Notes: generated by a model not told the origin, from the letters alone. A stretch of 64,000 nt of DNA from Faecalibacterium taiwanense (GCF_036632915.2 NZ_CP155552.1:2356001-2420000); one strand, 5' to 3'. Positions 1 through 8,499 are shown, numbered from the stretch's first letter. Translations and numbers: made by a program.

Positions 1-493
1 CTCCGCGGCGCTCCCGCAGCAGCGCCGCAGCAGCGGCAAGGGTGTCCGGGTCCATTCCGGTAAAGGGTTCGTCTAACAGCAGCGTATCGCTGGCGGCCCA
101 CAAAGCCCGCAGCAGAGCCGTGCGGCGCTTCTGTCCGCCGGAAAGCCGTGCTGCAGGCAGGGCCAGTGCGGCAGCATCCATGCCAAGCTGTTGAAAATCT
201 TCTATAATTTGCTCCTTGTATTGTTCTGCACTGCCGGGCAATACCAGCGTCACGTTCTGCACAGCTGTCAGCTGCGGGCAGAGCCGGTCTTCCTGAAACA
301 CTGCTGCCACCCGGCCAACGTCCTGTACTATGCCAGAAGTGGGTTCTTCCAGCCCCATGAGGATGCGCAGCAATGTGGTCTTGCCCCAGCCGCTGGGTGC
401 CCACAGCACCGCCGGGCCTTTCACCGTGAGGCACAGGTCCCGGAACAGCGTTTTCTTCCCGAACTGTTTTGTCAGATGCTCGATGGTCAGCAT
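1..493 (-). CDS. ABC transporter ATP-binding protein, NitT/TauT (SsuB-like) class, partial
   Basis: This is the front 164 residues of an ABC ATPase whose 3' end lies outside the window. It would hydrolyse ATP on the cytoplasmic side to power the adjacent permease. Walker A (APSGWGKTT) is at residues 32-40, the Q-loop (FQEDR) at 66-70, the signature LSGGQ at 117-121 and Walker B (LLLDEPF) at about 138-144. The H-loop is off the edge. The ATG at 493 is preceded by GGAGGTG and overlaps the permease stop by 7 bases, so the two are translationally coupled. The family is the nitrate/sulfonate/taurine/pyrimidine-precursor importers. The substrate cannot be told from the sequence, and the binding protein is not in view. 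Confidence 0.85.
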   Translation of the reverse strand, partial: MLTIEHLTKQFGKKTLFRDLCLTVKGPAVLWAPSGWGKTTLLRILMGLEEPTSGIVQDVGRVAAVFQEDRLCPQLTAVQNVTLVLPGSAEQYKEQIIEDFQQLGMDAAALALPAARLSGGQKRRTALLRALWAASDTLLLDEPFTGMDPDTLAAAAALLRERRG

Positions 494-1254
494 TGCGGCA
501 CCTCCCCGGTCACGGCGCGGGTCACGCAGTCCAGAAGCAGCAGGAACAGCTTTTCAAACCCGGCGCTGAGCAGGATGATCACAAACGTCCATGCGAACAG
601 CTCCCCGGTGGAAAGGGTGATCTTGGCCCGGTAGAGTGCATCGCCGATGCTGCCATTGGGCAGGCCGATCACCTCAGCGGCAACGCCGCTCTTCCAGCAG
701 ATGCCAAGGGCCACGCTGCATCCCTGCCGGAAGGCTGGCAGCACCGCAGGCAGCCACACCGCCCGCAGCCGTCGGCCCAGCGGAAGGTGAAACACCTTCG
801 TCATCTCCAACAGCTGTGGGTCTGCGCTCTGGATGCCGGTGCGCACCGCACCGTACAGCACGGGCAGCACCATTAAAAAGCTGATGAGCACCGAAAGCGA
901 TGCCCCCCGCACCCACACCAGCGCCAGAATGATAAAGCTTGCCACCGGCGTGGCTTTGACCAGCTGCAGCACCGGAGCAAGCAGCACATCTGCCGTGTGC
1001 CACGCCTGTGCGGCCACAGCCAGCACGATGCTTACGGCCACGCCCAGCCCAAAACCCAGCAGAATGCGCCCGGAGCTGAAACCCACCCGCTGCCAGAACT
1101 CTGCCTGCGGCAAAAGCTGCAAAAGAGTGCGCACCGCCTGCACCGGCGAAACAAGGAACACCTCCTGTCCCACCGCCATGGCGGCGCACTGCCACACCGC
1201 CAGCCAGAAGGCCGCAGCGCCCAGCCGCTGAAAAAATTGTTTATGTCGCTTCAT
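487..1254 (-). CDS. ABC transporter permease, SsuC/TauC-like
   Basis: A 255-residue inner-membrane permease of the binding-protein-dependent type, with about six hydrophobic segments. The cytoplasmic coupling region lies around residues 155-185 (LLEMTKVFHLPLGRRLR, then a hydrophobic helix with AVLPAFRQG), where the EAA loop of this family sits. It pairs with the ATPase that overlaps its 3' end. Its closest relatives by layout are sulfonate, taurine or hydroxymethylpyrimidine-precursor permeases. The thiamine operon a few kilobases away makes a thiamine-precursor substrate tempting, but nothing in the sequence proves it. A structured leader and a promoter lie upstream. Confidence 0.85.
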   Translation of the reverse strand: MKRHKQFFQRLGAAAFWLAVWQCAAMAVGQEVFLVSPVQAVRTLLQLLPQAEFWQRVGFSSGRILLGFGLGVAVSIVLAVAAQAWHTADVLLAPVLQLVKATPVASFIILALVWVRGASLSVLISFLMVLPVLYGAVRTGIQSADPQLLEMTKVFHLPLGRRLRAVWLPAVLPAFRQGCSVALGICWKSGVAAEVIGLPNGSIGDALYRAKITLSTGELFAWTFVIILLSAGFEKLFLLLLDCVTRAVTGEVPQC

Positions 1255-1264
1255 AAACTTACCT

Positions 1265-1415
1265 GCTCCTGATTACAAATAAATGCAGGACGGCAGGGAA
1301 TTTCTTCAGCGAATGATCCGAGGATAGGACCCTGTTGCCATAAGGCAACAGGGCGGGAGCTGGAAGCCCCGAATTTCGCGGAGAAAGCGCCCTGATGGCC
1401 TGCCCAGTTCTACAT
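1265..1415 (-). ncRNA. Structured 5' leader RNA candidate upstream of the ABC permease
   Basis: The transcript from the promoter at 1424-1452 would carry about 150 untranslated bases. They contain a perfect 9-bp hairpin (CCTGTTGCC-TTAT-GGCAACAGG on the minus strand, near 1331-1352), a closing helix GGCAGG/CCTGCC that brings the two ends together, and GC-rich internal pairings. There is no clear U-tract terminator. It does not match the TPP, cobalamin, THF, glycine or SAM riboswitch consensus that I know. It could be an unassigned riboswitch or a 6S-like RNA. Confidence is in the structure, not the function. Confidence 0.35.
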
Positions 1416-1423
1416 TATACATT

Positions 1424-1452
1424 ATAATACCATATCTCTTTCCAAACGCCAA
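1424..1452 (-). promoter_or_regulatory. Predicted sigma-70-type promoter for the ABC operon
   Basis: On the minus strand TTGGCG is followed 17 bases later by TATTAT, with further TATAAT-like hexamers directly after it. It points toward the permease and its leader. Confidence 0.45.
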
Positions 1453-1520
1453 TGACCCGTGCATCATGATGCATAAGAGCTTATCATGCCTGTCATTACT
1501 TTTCTTCATGTTTTTCTTTC

Positions 1521-1549
1521 TTGACATGAAATCAATAAAACGATAAACT
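1521..1549 (+). promoter_or_regulatory. Predicted promoter for brnQ
   Basis: TTGACA at 1521-1526, a 17-base spacer and TAAACT at 1544-1549, about 55 bases upstream of the start codon. A GAGGTG ribosome binding site lies at 1592-1597. Confidence 0.6.
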
Positions 1550-1605
1550 GAACTGTATGAATCTCTGTCATCTTTGATGCAAGAAAGAAATGAGGTGTCT
1601 GTCCT

Positions 1606-2886
1606 ATGCAGAAGCTTTCCGGCAAAAATCTGCTTCTGGTCGGCTTTACACTGTTTTCCATGTTTTTTGGTGCAGGCAATCTGATCTTCCCGCCGCATCT
1701 GGGCGCACAGGCCGGTACCAGCCTCTGGCCTGCCTTTGCGGGCCTTGCCGTCAGCGCCGTCGGCCTGCCCATTGCGGGCGTGGTGGCTGTGGCACGGGCA
1801 GGCGGTCTGGACAGGCTTGCCGGCCGGGTGCATCCGGTGTTCGCCATGGTGTTCACAATTTTAGTGTATCTTTCCATCGGCCCGTGCCTTGCCATCCCCC
1901 GCACCGCCAGTACCTCCTTCCAGATGCTGGTGCCGCTGATAGGCGGCGGTACCGGGCTGCAGCTGGCCTACTCGGTGCTGTTTTTTGCAGCGGCCTTTCT
2001 GGTGGCGCTGCGGCCGGAAAAGCTTACCGACTGGCTGGGCCGCATCCTCTGCCCCTGCCTGATCGTGCTCATCGTGGTGCTGTTTGCCGGGTGTCTCATC
2101 CATCCGCTGGCGGCACACTACGGCACACCCAGTGCAGAGTACGCAGCCCTGCCCGCTGTGCAGGGCATCCTGTACGGCTACCAGACCATGGACACGCTGG
2201 CCGGGCTGAATTTTGGCGCGGTCATCGCCCTGAACATCCGCGCCCGGGGTGTCACAGAAAGCCGTGCCGTGGAAGGCGGCACCATCCGGGCCGGTTTTAT
2301 TGCAGGCGGGCTGATGCTGGTGGTCTACGCCATGCTGGGCCACGCCGGGGCCGAGACCGGCACGGTGTATCCGGGCCTTGCCACCGGTGCCGAGGTGCTC
2401 ACCGCTCTGGCACAGCAGCTGTTCGGCCGGGCGGGCCTTGTGCTCATTGCGGCCATTTTTGTGATCGCATGCTTCAACACCTGCGTGGGCCTGATCGCCT
2501 GCGTGGGGCAGTATTTTCATCAGCTTCTGCCCCGCATCCCCTACCCTGCCCTTGCCGCTTTTTTTGCTGTGGCCAGTATGCTGGTATCGAACCTCGGCCT
2601 TGCTGCCATCATCCGGCTGTCCACTCCAGTGCTGAACGCCATTTATCCCGCAGCCATCGTGCTGATCCTGCTTTCCTTTATGCCGGGCCTTGAAAAGCAC
2701 CGGGCGGTGTATCCGCTGTGCATGGGCCTGACCGCCCTGCAGAGCATCGCCGCTGCGCTGCCGCTGGGGGCAGTATCTGCCGCCGCCAACGCTCTGCCGC
2801 TGGGCAGCATGGGCTTTGGCTGGGTGCTGCCTGCGCTGGCCGGGCTTGCAGGCGGGCTGCTTTTAAACAAATCTGATCTGCAATAA
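1606..2886 (+). CDS. brnQ: Branched-chain amino acid carrier, LIVCS family
   Basis: A 426-residue, highly hydrophobic protein with about twelve membrane helices. It belongs to the LIVCS family of sodium- or proton-coupled importers of leucine, isoleucine and valine. The N-terminus carries the family pattern FGAGNLIFPP at about residues 22-31. The length matches the family (about 430). The start is supported by the upstream GAGGTG and by the family motif beginning within 25 residues. It stands alone, with its own promoter and a downstream hairpin terminator shared with the convergent symporter gene. Confidence 0.93.
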   Translation: MQKLSGKNLLLVGFTLFSMFFGAGNLIFPPHLGAQAGTSLWPAFAGLAVSAVGLPIAGVVAVARAGGLDRLAGRVHPVFAMVFTILVYLSIGPCLAIPRTASTSFQMLVPLIGGGTGLQLAYSVLFFAAAFLVALRPEKLTDWLGRILCPCLIVLIVVLFAGCLIHPLAAHYGTPSAEYAALPAVQGILYGYQTMDTLAGLNFGAVIALNIRARGVTESRAVEGGTIRAGFIAGGLMLVVYAMLGHAGAETGTVYPGLATGAEVLTALAQQLFGRAGLVLIAAIFVIACFNTCVGLIACVGQYFHQLLPRIPYPALAAFFAVASMLVSNLGLAAIIRLSTPVLNAIYPAAIVLILLSFMPGLEKHRAVYPLCMGLTALQSIAAALPLGAVSAAANALPLGSMGFGWVLPALAGLAGGLLLNKSDLQ

Positions 2887-2895
2887 AATAACCTG

Positions 2896-2933
2896 AAAGG
2901 CCCGGTTCCCATGTTACAGGGAGCCGGGCCTTT
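2896..2933. terminator. Bidirectional intrinsic terminator between brnQ and the alanine symporter
   Basis: The arms AAGGCCCGG..TCCC and GGGA.GCCGGGCCTT form a strong hairpin between two convergent stop codons, with T-rich sequence on both outer sides. Confidence 0.8.
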
Positions 2934-2938
2934 GCTAT

Positions 2939-4323
2939 TTACTGCAGTTTTTTGCGTTTTTCGTAGTCGTTCAGGGCGGCAAGTGCTTCCTTTGCCATGG
3001 GCACCAAGGCTATCATGTTGAAAATGGTCATCAGGCCAATGCCCACGTCGCCCAGATCCCACACCACCGTGTAGGCCTGCATACCGCCGATCACCAGCAT
3101 GGCCAGCGCGATCAGCTTATACACGGTCTGGCTCCACCAGTTGTCGCCGCACAGATAGGCCACATTGCCGCGGGCATAGTACAAAACGCCCAGAAAGGTG
3201 GAAAAGCTGAACAGCGCCAGCGTGGCCGCAATGAACACGACACCAAAGCCGCCCAGATGGTACTGCAGGGCAGTCTGCAAAAGGTCCATGCCCGCAAGTC
3301 CTTCCGTGATCTCCTGCGGCACCAGCAGCATCAAAAAGCCGTGCAGCTGCAGATCACCACCGTATCGATCAGCACGCCCAGTGCCTGCACAAAGCCCATC
3401 TTGACCGGGTCGTCGCACTCTGCGGCGGCAGCTGCACAGGGTGCCGAACCGCTGCCCGCTTCGTTGGAGAACAGGCCGCGCTTGACTCCGTTCATCAGCA
3501 CAGCACCAAAGCCGCCAGCCACGGCCTGCCGCAGACCGAACGCTTCCGCAAAGATGCGCCCGAACACCGCCGGGAGCTTGGGCAGGTTGAACAGCACGAT
3601 GCCCACGGTGATGACAAAATAGCACACCGCCATGATGGGCACCATCACGTCCAGACTTTTCACGGTGGCATTCTTGCGCAACACGATCACCGCCGCAATG
3701 GCCGTGAGCACCAGTGTGGTAGTAAGCGGCGGAATATGGAACGCATTTTCAAACGCAGAACTGACCGAGTTGGAGATCACCTGACTGATGCCGCACCAGC
3801 AGATGAGACCAGACACCGCAAACAGTGCCGCTACCACAGAGCGTTTGAGCTTTTTGCCGCGCCTGCGCTCCGCCAGCACATGCAGATAGTAAGCCGGTCC
3901 GCCGCGCCAGCCGCCGTACAGCGGGTCGGGCTGGCGGTATTTCTGGGCAAGGGTGGATTCGATAAAGGAGGTGGACGCACCCAGAATGGCAGTGACCCAC
4001 ATCCAGAACACCGCACCGGCACCGCCTGCAGAAACAGCGGCCACCACGCCCACCAGATTGCCCATGCCCACGCGGGTGGCGGTGGAAATGACCAGCGTCT
4101 GGAAGGAGGAAAGGCCGTCCCTGCCCTGCTTTTTCTCGCACACGGCGGCGATCATATCCCGGAACAGCCGCACCGGCAAAAGACGGGTGCGGCAGGTGAA
4201 CCAGATGCCCGCCGTGAACAGCAGCACCACCATGAAGGAAATGCCGATGCCGCCGCCCAGCGGGATGGTGAACAGGTCGCCCCACAGCAGACGATAGACG
4301 GATTCGATAAGATTTACCAGCAA
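2939..4323 (-). pseudogene. Alanine/glycine:sodium symporter (AGCS family), split by a single-base frameshift
   Basis: The family is AGCS, sodium-coupled alanine/glycine uptake. The first part, starting at a TTG at 4323 preceded by AGGAGGAATCTGCC, encodes about 330 residues up to VVICSCTAF and then a stop. The rest of the family sequence (LMLLVPQE to the C-terminus at 2939) continues in another frame. The break sits in a run of five A at 3333-3337 (T on the coding strand). Adding one T restores CTAFLMLLV and a protein of about 460 residues, the normal family length. The remainder shows no decay, so a sequencing error is likely. A good promoter (TTTACA-17-TATAAT) at 4368-4396 drives it. Confidence 0.85.
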
Positions 4324-4367
4324 GGCAGATTCCTCCTGTAGATCAATGGAATGAAGACGATAACTTC

Positions 4368-4396
4368 ATTATAGTACAGTACAGAAGAATTGTAAA
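4368..4396 (-). promoter_or_regulatory. Predicted promoter for the alanine symporter
   Basis: TTTACA, a 17-base spacer and a perfect TATAAT on the minus strand. It lies downstream of the candidate ncRNA's terminator, so the two are separate transcription units. Confidence 0.65.
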
Positions 4397-4427
4397 TTCT
4401 AAAAAATCGATAGAAATAATCGATAGT

Positions 4428-4588
4428 AAAAAAGAGATCCGTAAGGGACCTCTTAAAACAGGAACGGGGAACGGCATTTGAACCGTTCCCCATCGAGTAG
4501 CATTTGGCGGGTGTGCCCTTTCCCGCATTTCTTTTGGCCCAAGGGGCGTGTAGCAGCACATTCTCTACTTCAAACGCTACCTTATCCT
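4428..4588 (-). ncRNA. Candidate independent structured small RNA, about 160 nt
   Basis: A strong promoter (TTTACA-17-TATAAT, 4595-4623) points into a non-coding stretch that ends in an intrinsic terminator (4428-4454, AAGAGGTCC/GGATCTCTT arms followed by six T). Inside, an 11-bp helix pairs GGTAGCGTTTG (4571-4581) with CAAATGCTACT (4496-4506). It encloses further pairable blocks (GCGGG/CCCGC, TGTGC/GCACA). A second perfect hairpin (GGGGAACGG/CCGTTCCCC, 4466-4491) precedes the terminator. The following symporter gene has its own promoter, so this is more likely a stand-alone RNA than a riboswitch. The size would suit 6S RNA, but I cannot confirm any known family. Confidence 0.55.
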
Positions 4589-4594
4589 ACCCAT

Positions 4595-4623
4595 ATTATA
4601 GCAAATTTATTCCCGCGTGTAAA
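4595..4623 (-). promoter_or_regulatory. Strong predicted promoter of the candidate small RNA
   Basis: TTTACA at 4618-4623 and TATAAT at 4595-4600 (minus strand) with the ideal 17-base spacing. It overlaps the last codons of the short fragment gene ending at 4607. Confidence 0.65.
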
Positions 4624-4825
4624 GCAACTGGTTCTTCTCCAGAAGTTTTTTCAAGTTACGTTCGCGGAGCCTGTAAAATGTCATGACAGAATTCTTAAAT
4701 CCCGCTTCATCGGTTTCCAGCACAAGCCTTACAACAACATTCAGGTTCGTATCCGGCAGTTTTTTCACGGCAAAAACTGTTCCAATATGCTTGCCGTCCC
4801 GAATGATCAAATCAGGAGAAAGCAC
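4607..4825 (-). pseudogene. Fragment resembling the C-terminal part of a phage barnase/RelE-like nuclease (PBECR-type) domain
   Basis: The frame is open from about 4909 to 4607 but has no ATG; the first plausible start is a GTG at 4825, giving 72 residues. The stretch ...DLIIRDGKHIGTVFAVKK and then the C-terminal RLRERNLKKLLEKNQ.LYTRE looks like the end of the PBECR-type nuclease domains found on phage head proteins and mobile elements. There is no Shine-Dalgarno sequence and no N-terminal domain, so this is probably a remnant left by a mobile element. The family call rests on memory of the motif pattern and is uncertain. Confidence 0.35.
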
Positions 4826-5011
4826 AGCCTCCCGTCCATATTGCTCAAACAGAAGAAGATCCTCCGGATGGCGCTCTTTGATGTGTGCAATGCGCTCGTC
4901 CGTATTGATTTATTGTAACATATTTTTCGCCGTATTACAACAAAAGCCGCCCGGCGGTCATACCGGGCGGCGGAGGAAGATGCACGCTGCTGCGCGCAAA
5001 ACAGAAGATTT
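4826..5011. other. Intergenic region after thiC
   Basis: It holds the out-of-frame upstream remainder of the nuclease-like fragment and the thiC terminator. Nothing else is recognisable. Confidence 0.4.
4942..4971 (-). terminator. Terminator of the thiamine operon
   Basis: GCCGCCCGG/CCGGGCGGC hairpin followed on the minus strand by TTTTGTTG, 40 bases after the thiC stop. Confidence 0.75.
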
Positions 5012-6322
5012 TTACAGAATGTCGATGTACTCACCGGCCAGCGCCTTGTTCATGCTGCGCACAGCACAGAACTTGCCGCACATGCTGCAGGTGTCGCTGT
5101 GGTCGTCCTCCGGCAGGCGGGCATCGCGGATGGCCTTTGCGGTCTCCGGGTCCAGTGCGCAGGCGAACTGCGCATCCCAGTCCAGCACACGGCGGGCATC
5201 GCCCATCTTATCGTCGATGTCCCGGGCGTGGGGGATGCCCTTGGCGATATCGGCGGCGTGGGCAGCGATCTTGGAGGCCACGATGCCCTGCTTCACATCG
5301 TCCACATTGGGCAGAGCCAGATGCTCGGCGGGGGTCACATAGCACAGGAAAGCTGCACCGCTGGCTGCAGCCACAGCGCCGCCGATGGCAGCGGTGATGT
5401 GGTCGTAACCGGGGGCGATATCGGTGACGAGGGGTCCCAGCACATAGAAGGGTGCGCCCATGCAGATGCTCTTCTGCACCTCCATGTTGGCAGCCACCTG
5501 ATTCAGGGGCACATGGCCGGGGCCTTCCACCATCACCTGCACGTTGTGTGCCCATGCGCGCTTGGTCAACTCGCCCAGACGCACCAGCTCCTCGATCTGG
5601 CACACATCGGTGGCGTCAGCCAGACAGCCGGGACGGCAGGCATCGCCCAGCGAGATGGTCACATCGTGCTCGGCGCAGATCTCGCAGATCTCGTCAAAGT
5701 GCTCGTAGAAGGGGTTCTCGTTGCCGGTCATGCTCATCCATGCAAACACCAGAGAGCCACCGCGGCTGACAATGTTCATCTTGCGCTTGTGCTTGCGGAT
5801 CTGCTCGATGGTCTTGCGGGTGATGCCGCAGTGCAGGGTGACAAAGTCCACACCGTCCTCTGCATGCAGGCGCACCACATCGATGAAGTCCTGTGCGGTC
5901 AGCTCAGCCAGATCGCGCTGGTAGTGGATGACCGAATCGTACACCGGCACGGTGCCGATCATCACCGGGCACTCGTGGGTCAGCTTCTGGCGGAAGGGCT
6001 GGGTGTTGCCGTGGCTGGAAAGATCCATAATGGCTTCGGCACCCATGTTGACGGCGCTCATCACCTTCTGCATCTCCACGTTGTAGTCCTTGCAGTCGCG
6101 GGAGACACCAAGGTTCACGTTGATCTTGGTGCGCAGCATGGAGCCGACACCCTCGGGGTTCAAACACTCGTGGTGCTTGTTGGCGGGGATGGCAACCTTG
6201 CCCTCGGCCACCCACTGGCGGATCTCCTCGGTGGTGCGGTATTCCTTCTTTGCCACGATCTCCATCTGCGGCGTGATGATGCCCTTGCGGGCAGCATCCA
6301 TCTGGGTAGTATAAGTCTGCAT
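5012..6322 (-). CDS. thiC: Phosphomethylpyrimidine synthase ThiC
   Basis: This radical-SAM enzyme rearranges 5-aminoimidazole ribotide to hydroxymethylpyrimidine phosphate, the pyrimidine half of thiamine. It has 436 residues, the shorter clostridial form. The [4Fe-4S] motif is near the C-terminus (CSMCGKFC, about residues 411-418), in the unusual C-terminal position typical of ThiC. The start at 6322 is chosen because GGAGGAA precedes it and [14 protein letters not shown] fits the family N-terminus; a longer upstream reading has no ribosome site. It is the last gene of the TPP-riboswitch operon thiW-thiM-thiE-thiC. Confidence 0.96.
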   Translation of the reverse strand: MQTYTTQMDAARKGIITPQMEIVAKKEYRTTEEIRQWVAEGKVAIPANKHHECLNPEGVGSMLRTKINVNLGVSRDCKDYNVEMQKVMSAVNMGAEAIMDLSSHGNTQPFRQKLTHECPVMIGTVPVYDSVIHYQRDLAELTAQDFIDVVRLHAEDGVDFVTLHCGITRKTIEQIRKHKRKMNIVSRGGSLVFAWMSMTGNENPFYEHFDEICEICAEHDVTISLGDACRPGCLADATDVCQIEELVRLGELTKRAWAHNVQVMVEGPGHVPLNQVAANMEVQKSICMGAPFYVLGPLVTDIAPGYDHITAAIGGAVAAASGAAFLCYVTPAEHLALPNVDDVKQGIVASKIAAHAADIAKGIPHARDIDDKMGDARRVLDWDAQFACALDPETAKAIRDARLPEDDHSDTCSMCGKFCAVRSMNKALAGEYIDIL

Positions 6323-6347
6323 ACGCTCTGTTCCTCCAAATGACAGT

Positions 6348-6458
6348 TTATCTCTGAACAGCAGGGTGCTGGTCATACAAGGGTAGGGAAAGGCAGCCGT
6401 CATTCAGAAAAAACAGAACGTTCTGGATGTCGGCACCTGCGCAAAATACGCTTTTCAT
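6348..6458 (-). CDS. Possible 36-residue small protein between thiE and thiC
   Basis: An ATG at 6458, eight to nine bases after GGAGAAAA, opens a 36-codon frame ([17 protein letters not shown]...) that stops 25 bases before the thiC start. It fills most of an otherwise unusual 200-base gap in a tightly packed operon. No homologue is recognised. It could be a real small protein, a leader peptide coupling translation into thiC, or chance. Confidence 0.3.
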   Translation of the reverse strand: MKSVFCAGADIQNVLFFLNDGCLSLPLYDQHPAVQR

Positions 6459-6524
6459 GTTGGTTTTCTCCATGAATTTTATAACGCGGCCCAAGGTGGT
6501 GTCCCCGGTTTGCCGCGGGATCGG

Positions 6525-7160
6525 TCAGATGATCTGCTCCGACAGGGCTTTCAACTCTTTGCACTCGGTCTCGATGTCGTCTGCTGCAAAGATGGCGCTC
6601 ACAAGGGCCACGCCATCCACACCGGTGCCCTTGAGCTGCAGGATGTTCTCCTTGTGGATGCCGCCAATGGCCACCACCGGGATGTCCACGGCATCACAGA
6701 TGGCCTTCAGGGTCTCGTGGGGCAGAACATCCACATCGGTCTTGGTATGAGTGGCAAAGGCCGCGCCCACGCCAAGGCAGTCTGCGCCGTGCTTGACGGC
6801 TTCCCGTGCTTCCTCCACACTGTGGACGGAAACGCCGATCATCATTCCCTCGCCCACACGGGCGCGCACCTGCGCTGCGGCCATATCCTCCTGCCCCACG
6901 TGCACACCCTCGGCGTGGCAGCGGATGGCAATGTCCACATTGTCGTTCACAAAGAACGGCACGCCGTAGCGCTGGCACAGAGCATGGATCTCCACAGCCT
7001 CTTTCAGAAAAGCTTCGTCGTCCAGCTCTTTTTCACGCAGCTGCACACAGGTGACACCGCCCTTCAAGGCGCTCTCCACCTGTTCATAGAGGGTCTGCTT
7101 TCCCACCCATGCGCGGTCGGTGACGGCATACAGAAGCATGTTCTGCTTATCGCACTTCAT
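6525..7160 (-). CDS. thiE: Thiamine-phosphate synthase
   Basis: A 211-residue TIM barrel that couples hydroxymethylpyrimidine pyrophosphate to hydroxyethylthiazole phosphate, giving thiamine phosphate. Family motifs are visible: CVQLREKE near residue 40, the phosphate/diphosphate-binding FVNDN near 70, GVHVGQED near 86-93 and AIGGIH near 165. The start at 7160 follows AAGGAG and overlaps the end of thiM by 14 bases. The substrates come from ThiC (after phosphorylation by a ThiD not seen in this window) and ThiM. Confidence 0.95.
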   Translation of the reverse strand: MKCDKQNMLLYAVTDRAWVGKQTLYEQVESALKGGVTCVQLREKELDDEAFLKEAVEIHALCQRYGVPFFVNDNVDIAIRCHAEGVHVGQEDMAAAQVRARVGEGMMIGVSVHSVEEAREAVKHGADCLGVGAAFATHTKTDVDVLPHETLKAICDAVDIPVVAIGGIHKENILQLKGTGVDGVALVSAIFAADDIETECKELKALSEQII

Positions 7161-7968
7161 AGTTTGCTCCTTCTTCCAGCTGATCCGGGGTCATATTGTA
7201 AATGGCATCGATGATATAATTACGGTAGGTGGAGTTGCCGTCCAGCGGGGTCAGGCGCTTGTGGGCGGTCTCGCCCGCAAGGCCCATGGCGCACACTGCG
7301 GCTGCAGCGGCTTCCAGCGGATGTCCGGGGTTGGCGGTGACGAACGCCGCCGTCAGGGCCGAAAGCTGGCAGCCCGTACCGGTGATGCTGCTCATCATGG
7401 CATTGCCGTTGCGGATGCAGTAGGCTTTTTCGGCATCGGCCACAATGTCGATGGCACCGGTAATGGCAATAACGGCACCCGTCTGGGCTGCAAAGGCCTT
7501 GGCAAAGGCCACGGCAGAATCCAGATTTTCCTCAGTAACTTTATCGGCCACATCGGCATCCACGCCCTTGGTGGTTCCCGCGCCGGAGGCCAGCGTTTTG
7601 ATCTCCGAGATATTGCCGCGGATCACGGTGAACTTTACGTCCCTGAGCAGGCGGAAAGCCGTGTCGGTGCGCAGGCGGGATGCACCCGCACCCACCGGGT
7701 CCAGCACCACAGGATGGCCCAGCTGGTTTGCCTTTTTGCCCGCCAGCAGCATGCTGGTGATGGTGCGGCTGTTCAGGGTGCCGATGTTGATGTTCAGACC
7801 GCCGCAGATGGTGGTGATGTCCTCCACCTCGGCGGCATCGTCGGCCATGATGGGCGAAGCACCGCAGGCCAGCACCATGTTGGCGCAGTCGTTCACGGTG
7901 ACGTAGTTGGTAATGTTATGGATGAGCGGGCAGGTGCGGCGCAGGTTCTCGAATTCTGTTTTGAACAT
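7147..7968 (-). CDS. thiM: Hydroxyethylthiazole kinase
   Basis: A 273-residue ribokinase-fold enzyme that phosphorylates salvaged hydroxyethylthiazole. Recognisable blocks are PLIHNITNYV near residue 15, DPVGAGASRLR near 92-102, VIRGN.SEI near 117-123 and the catalytic-loop region SSITGTGCQLSAL near 193. GGAGGGG precedes the start. It lies between the putative thiazole transporter ThiW and ThiE, which fits a thiazole-salvage role. No de novo thiazole genes (thiG, thiH, thiS) are present here. Confidence 0.95.
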   Translation of the reverse strand: MFKTEFENLRRTCPLIHNITNYVTVNDCANMVLACGASPIMADDAAEVEDITTICGGLNINIGTLNSRTITSMLLAGKKANQLGHPVVLDPVGAGASRLRTDTAFRLLRDVKFTVIRGNISEIKTLASGAGTTKGVDADVADKVTEENLDSAVAFAKAFAAQTGAVIAITGAIDIVADAEKAYCIRNGNAMMSSITGTGCQLSALTAAFVTANPGHPLEAAAAAVCAMGLAGETAHKRLTPLDGNSTYRNYIIDAIYNMTPDQLEEGANYEVR

Positions 7969-7983
7969 TCGGGTGCCCCTCCG

Positions 7984-8499
7984 TCAGGAAAGACTGTTCT
8001 GCATGGAGCGCAGTGCGCCGGAGCGCTGCAGGCTGTACACCAGCACGCCCGCAATGATGGAACCCACTGCAGTGGAGATGAGGAACGGCACGATGTAGGC
8101 ATAGAACGCGATGTCGCCGGCGCTCTTGCCCATGAGGAAAATGGCCACCGGGTAAGCGCACAGGCCGCCCAGAATGCTGGTGCCGAACACCTCGCCCACC
8201 ATGGTGGCAAGGATGTTTTTGGTCTTATGGTACACAAGGCCGCACAGCAGTGCGCCGAACATGCTGCCGGGGAAGGCCATCAGGCTGCCCAGACCCAGCA
8301 GATTGCGCAGCAGCGAGGCCACAAAGGCCACGCCCACGCCCCACCACGGGCCAAGCAGCACCGCGCAGGTCACATTGACCATGTGCTGGATGGGTGCACA
8401 TTTGCTGCCGAACATGGGGAAGCTGAATACGCTGCCCACCACGCACAGAGCGCACAGCATACCGGCCAACGCCAGCTTTTTCACAGAGAGTTTTTTCAT
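7984..8499 (-). CDS. thiW: ThiW-type energy-coupling-factor S component, putative thiazole uptake
   Basis: A 171-residue membrane protein with about five to six helices. It resembles the ThiW family of ECF transporter substrate-binding subunits, which are linked in other Firmicutes to thiazole salvage. The first recognised family block is PMFGSKCAPIQHMVNV, near residues 28-43. The start at 8499 is preceded by AAAGGAG. A longer in-frame reading upstream is rejected (see rejected list). It is the first gene after the TPP riboswitch and 15 bases before thiM. The shared ECF module (EcfA, EcfA', EcfT) must be elsewhere. Confidence 0.88.
   Translation of the reverse strand: MKKLSVKKLALAGMLCALCVVGSVFSFPMFGSKCAPIQHMVNVTCAVLLGPWWGVGVAFVASLLRNLLGLGSLMAFPGSMFGALLCGLVYHKTKNILATMVGEVFGTSILGGLCAYPVAIFLMGKSAGDIAFYAYIVPFLISTAVGSIIAGVLVYSLQRSGALRSMQNSLS

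Larger units (their letters stand above)
1255..1605. other. Divergent intergenic region between the ABC permease and brnQ
   Basis: These 351 bases hold two divergent promoters and the structured minus-strand leader, each listed separately. The part near 1441-1500 contains the palindrome-like run atcatgatgcat, which may be a regulator site. I see no convincing small gene here. Confidence 0.5.

Noticed and set aside
1265..1415. TPP riboswitch before the first ABC transporter
   Set aside because: The CTGAGA and CTGAT..GGATAATGCC blocks, clearly visible at 8805-8890, are missing here.
4428..4588. Glycine riboswitch or T-box before the alanine symporter
   Set aside because: None of the glycine aptamer or T-box conserved blocks is present, and a terminator plus a fresh promoter separate the RNA from the gene.
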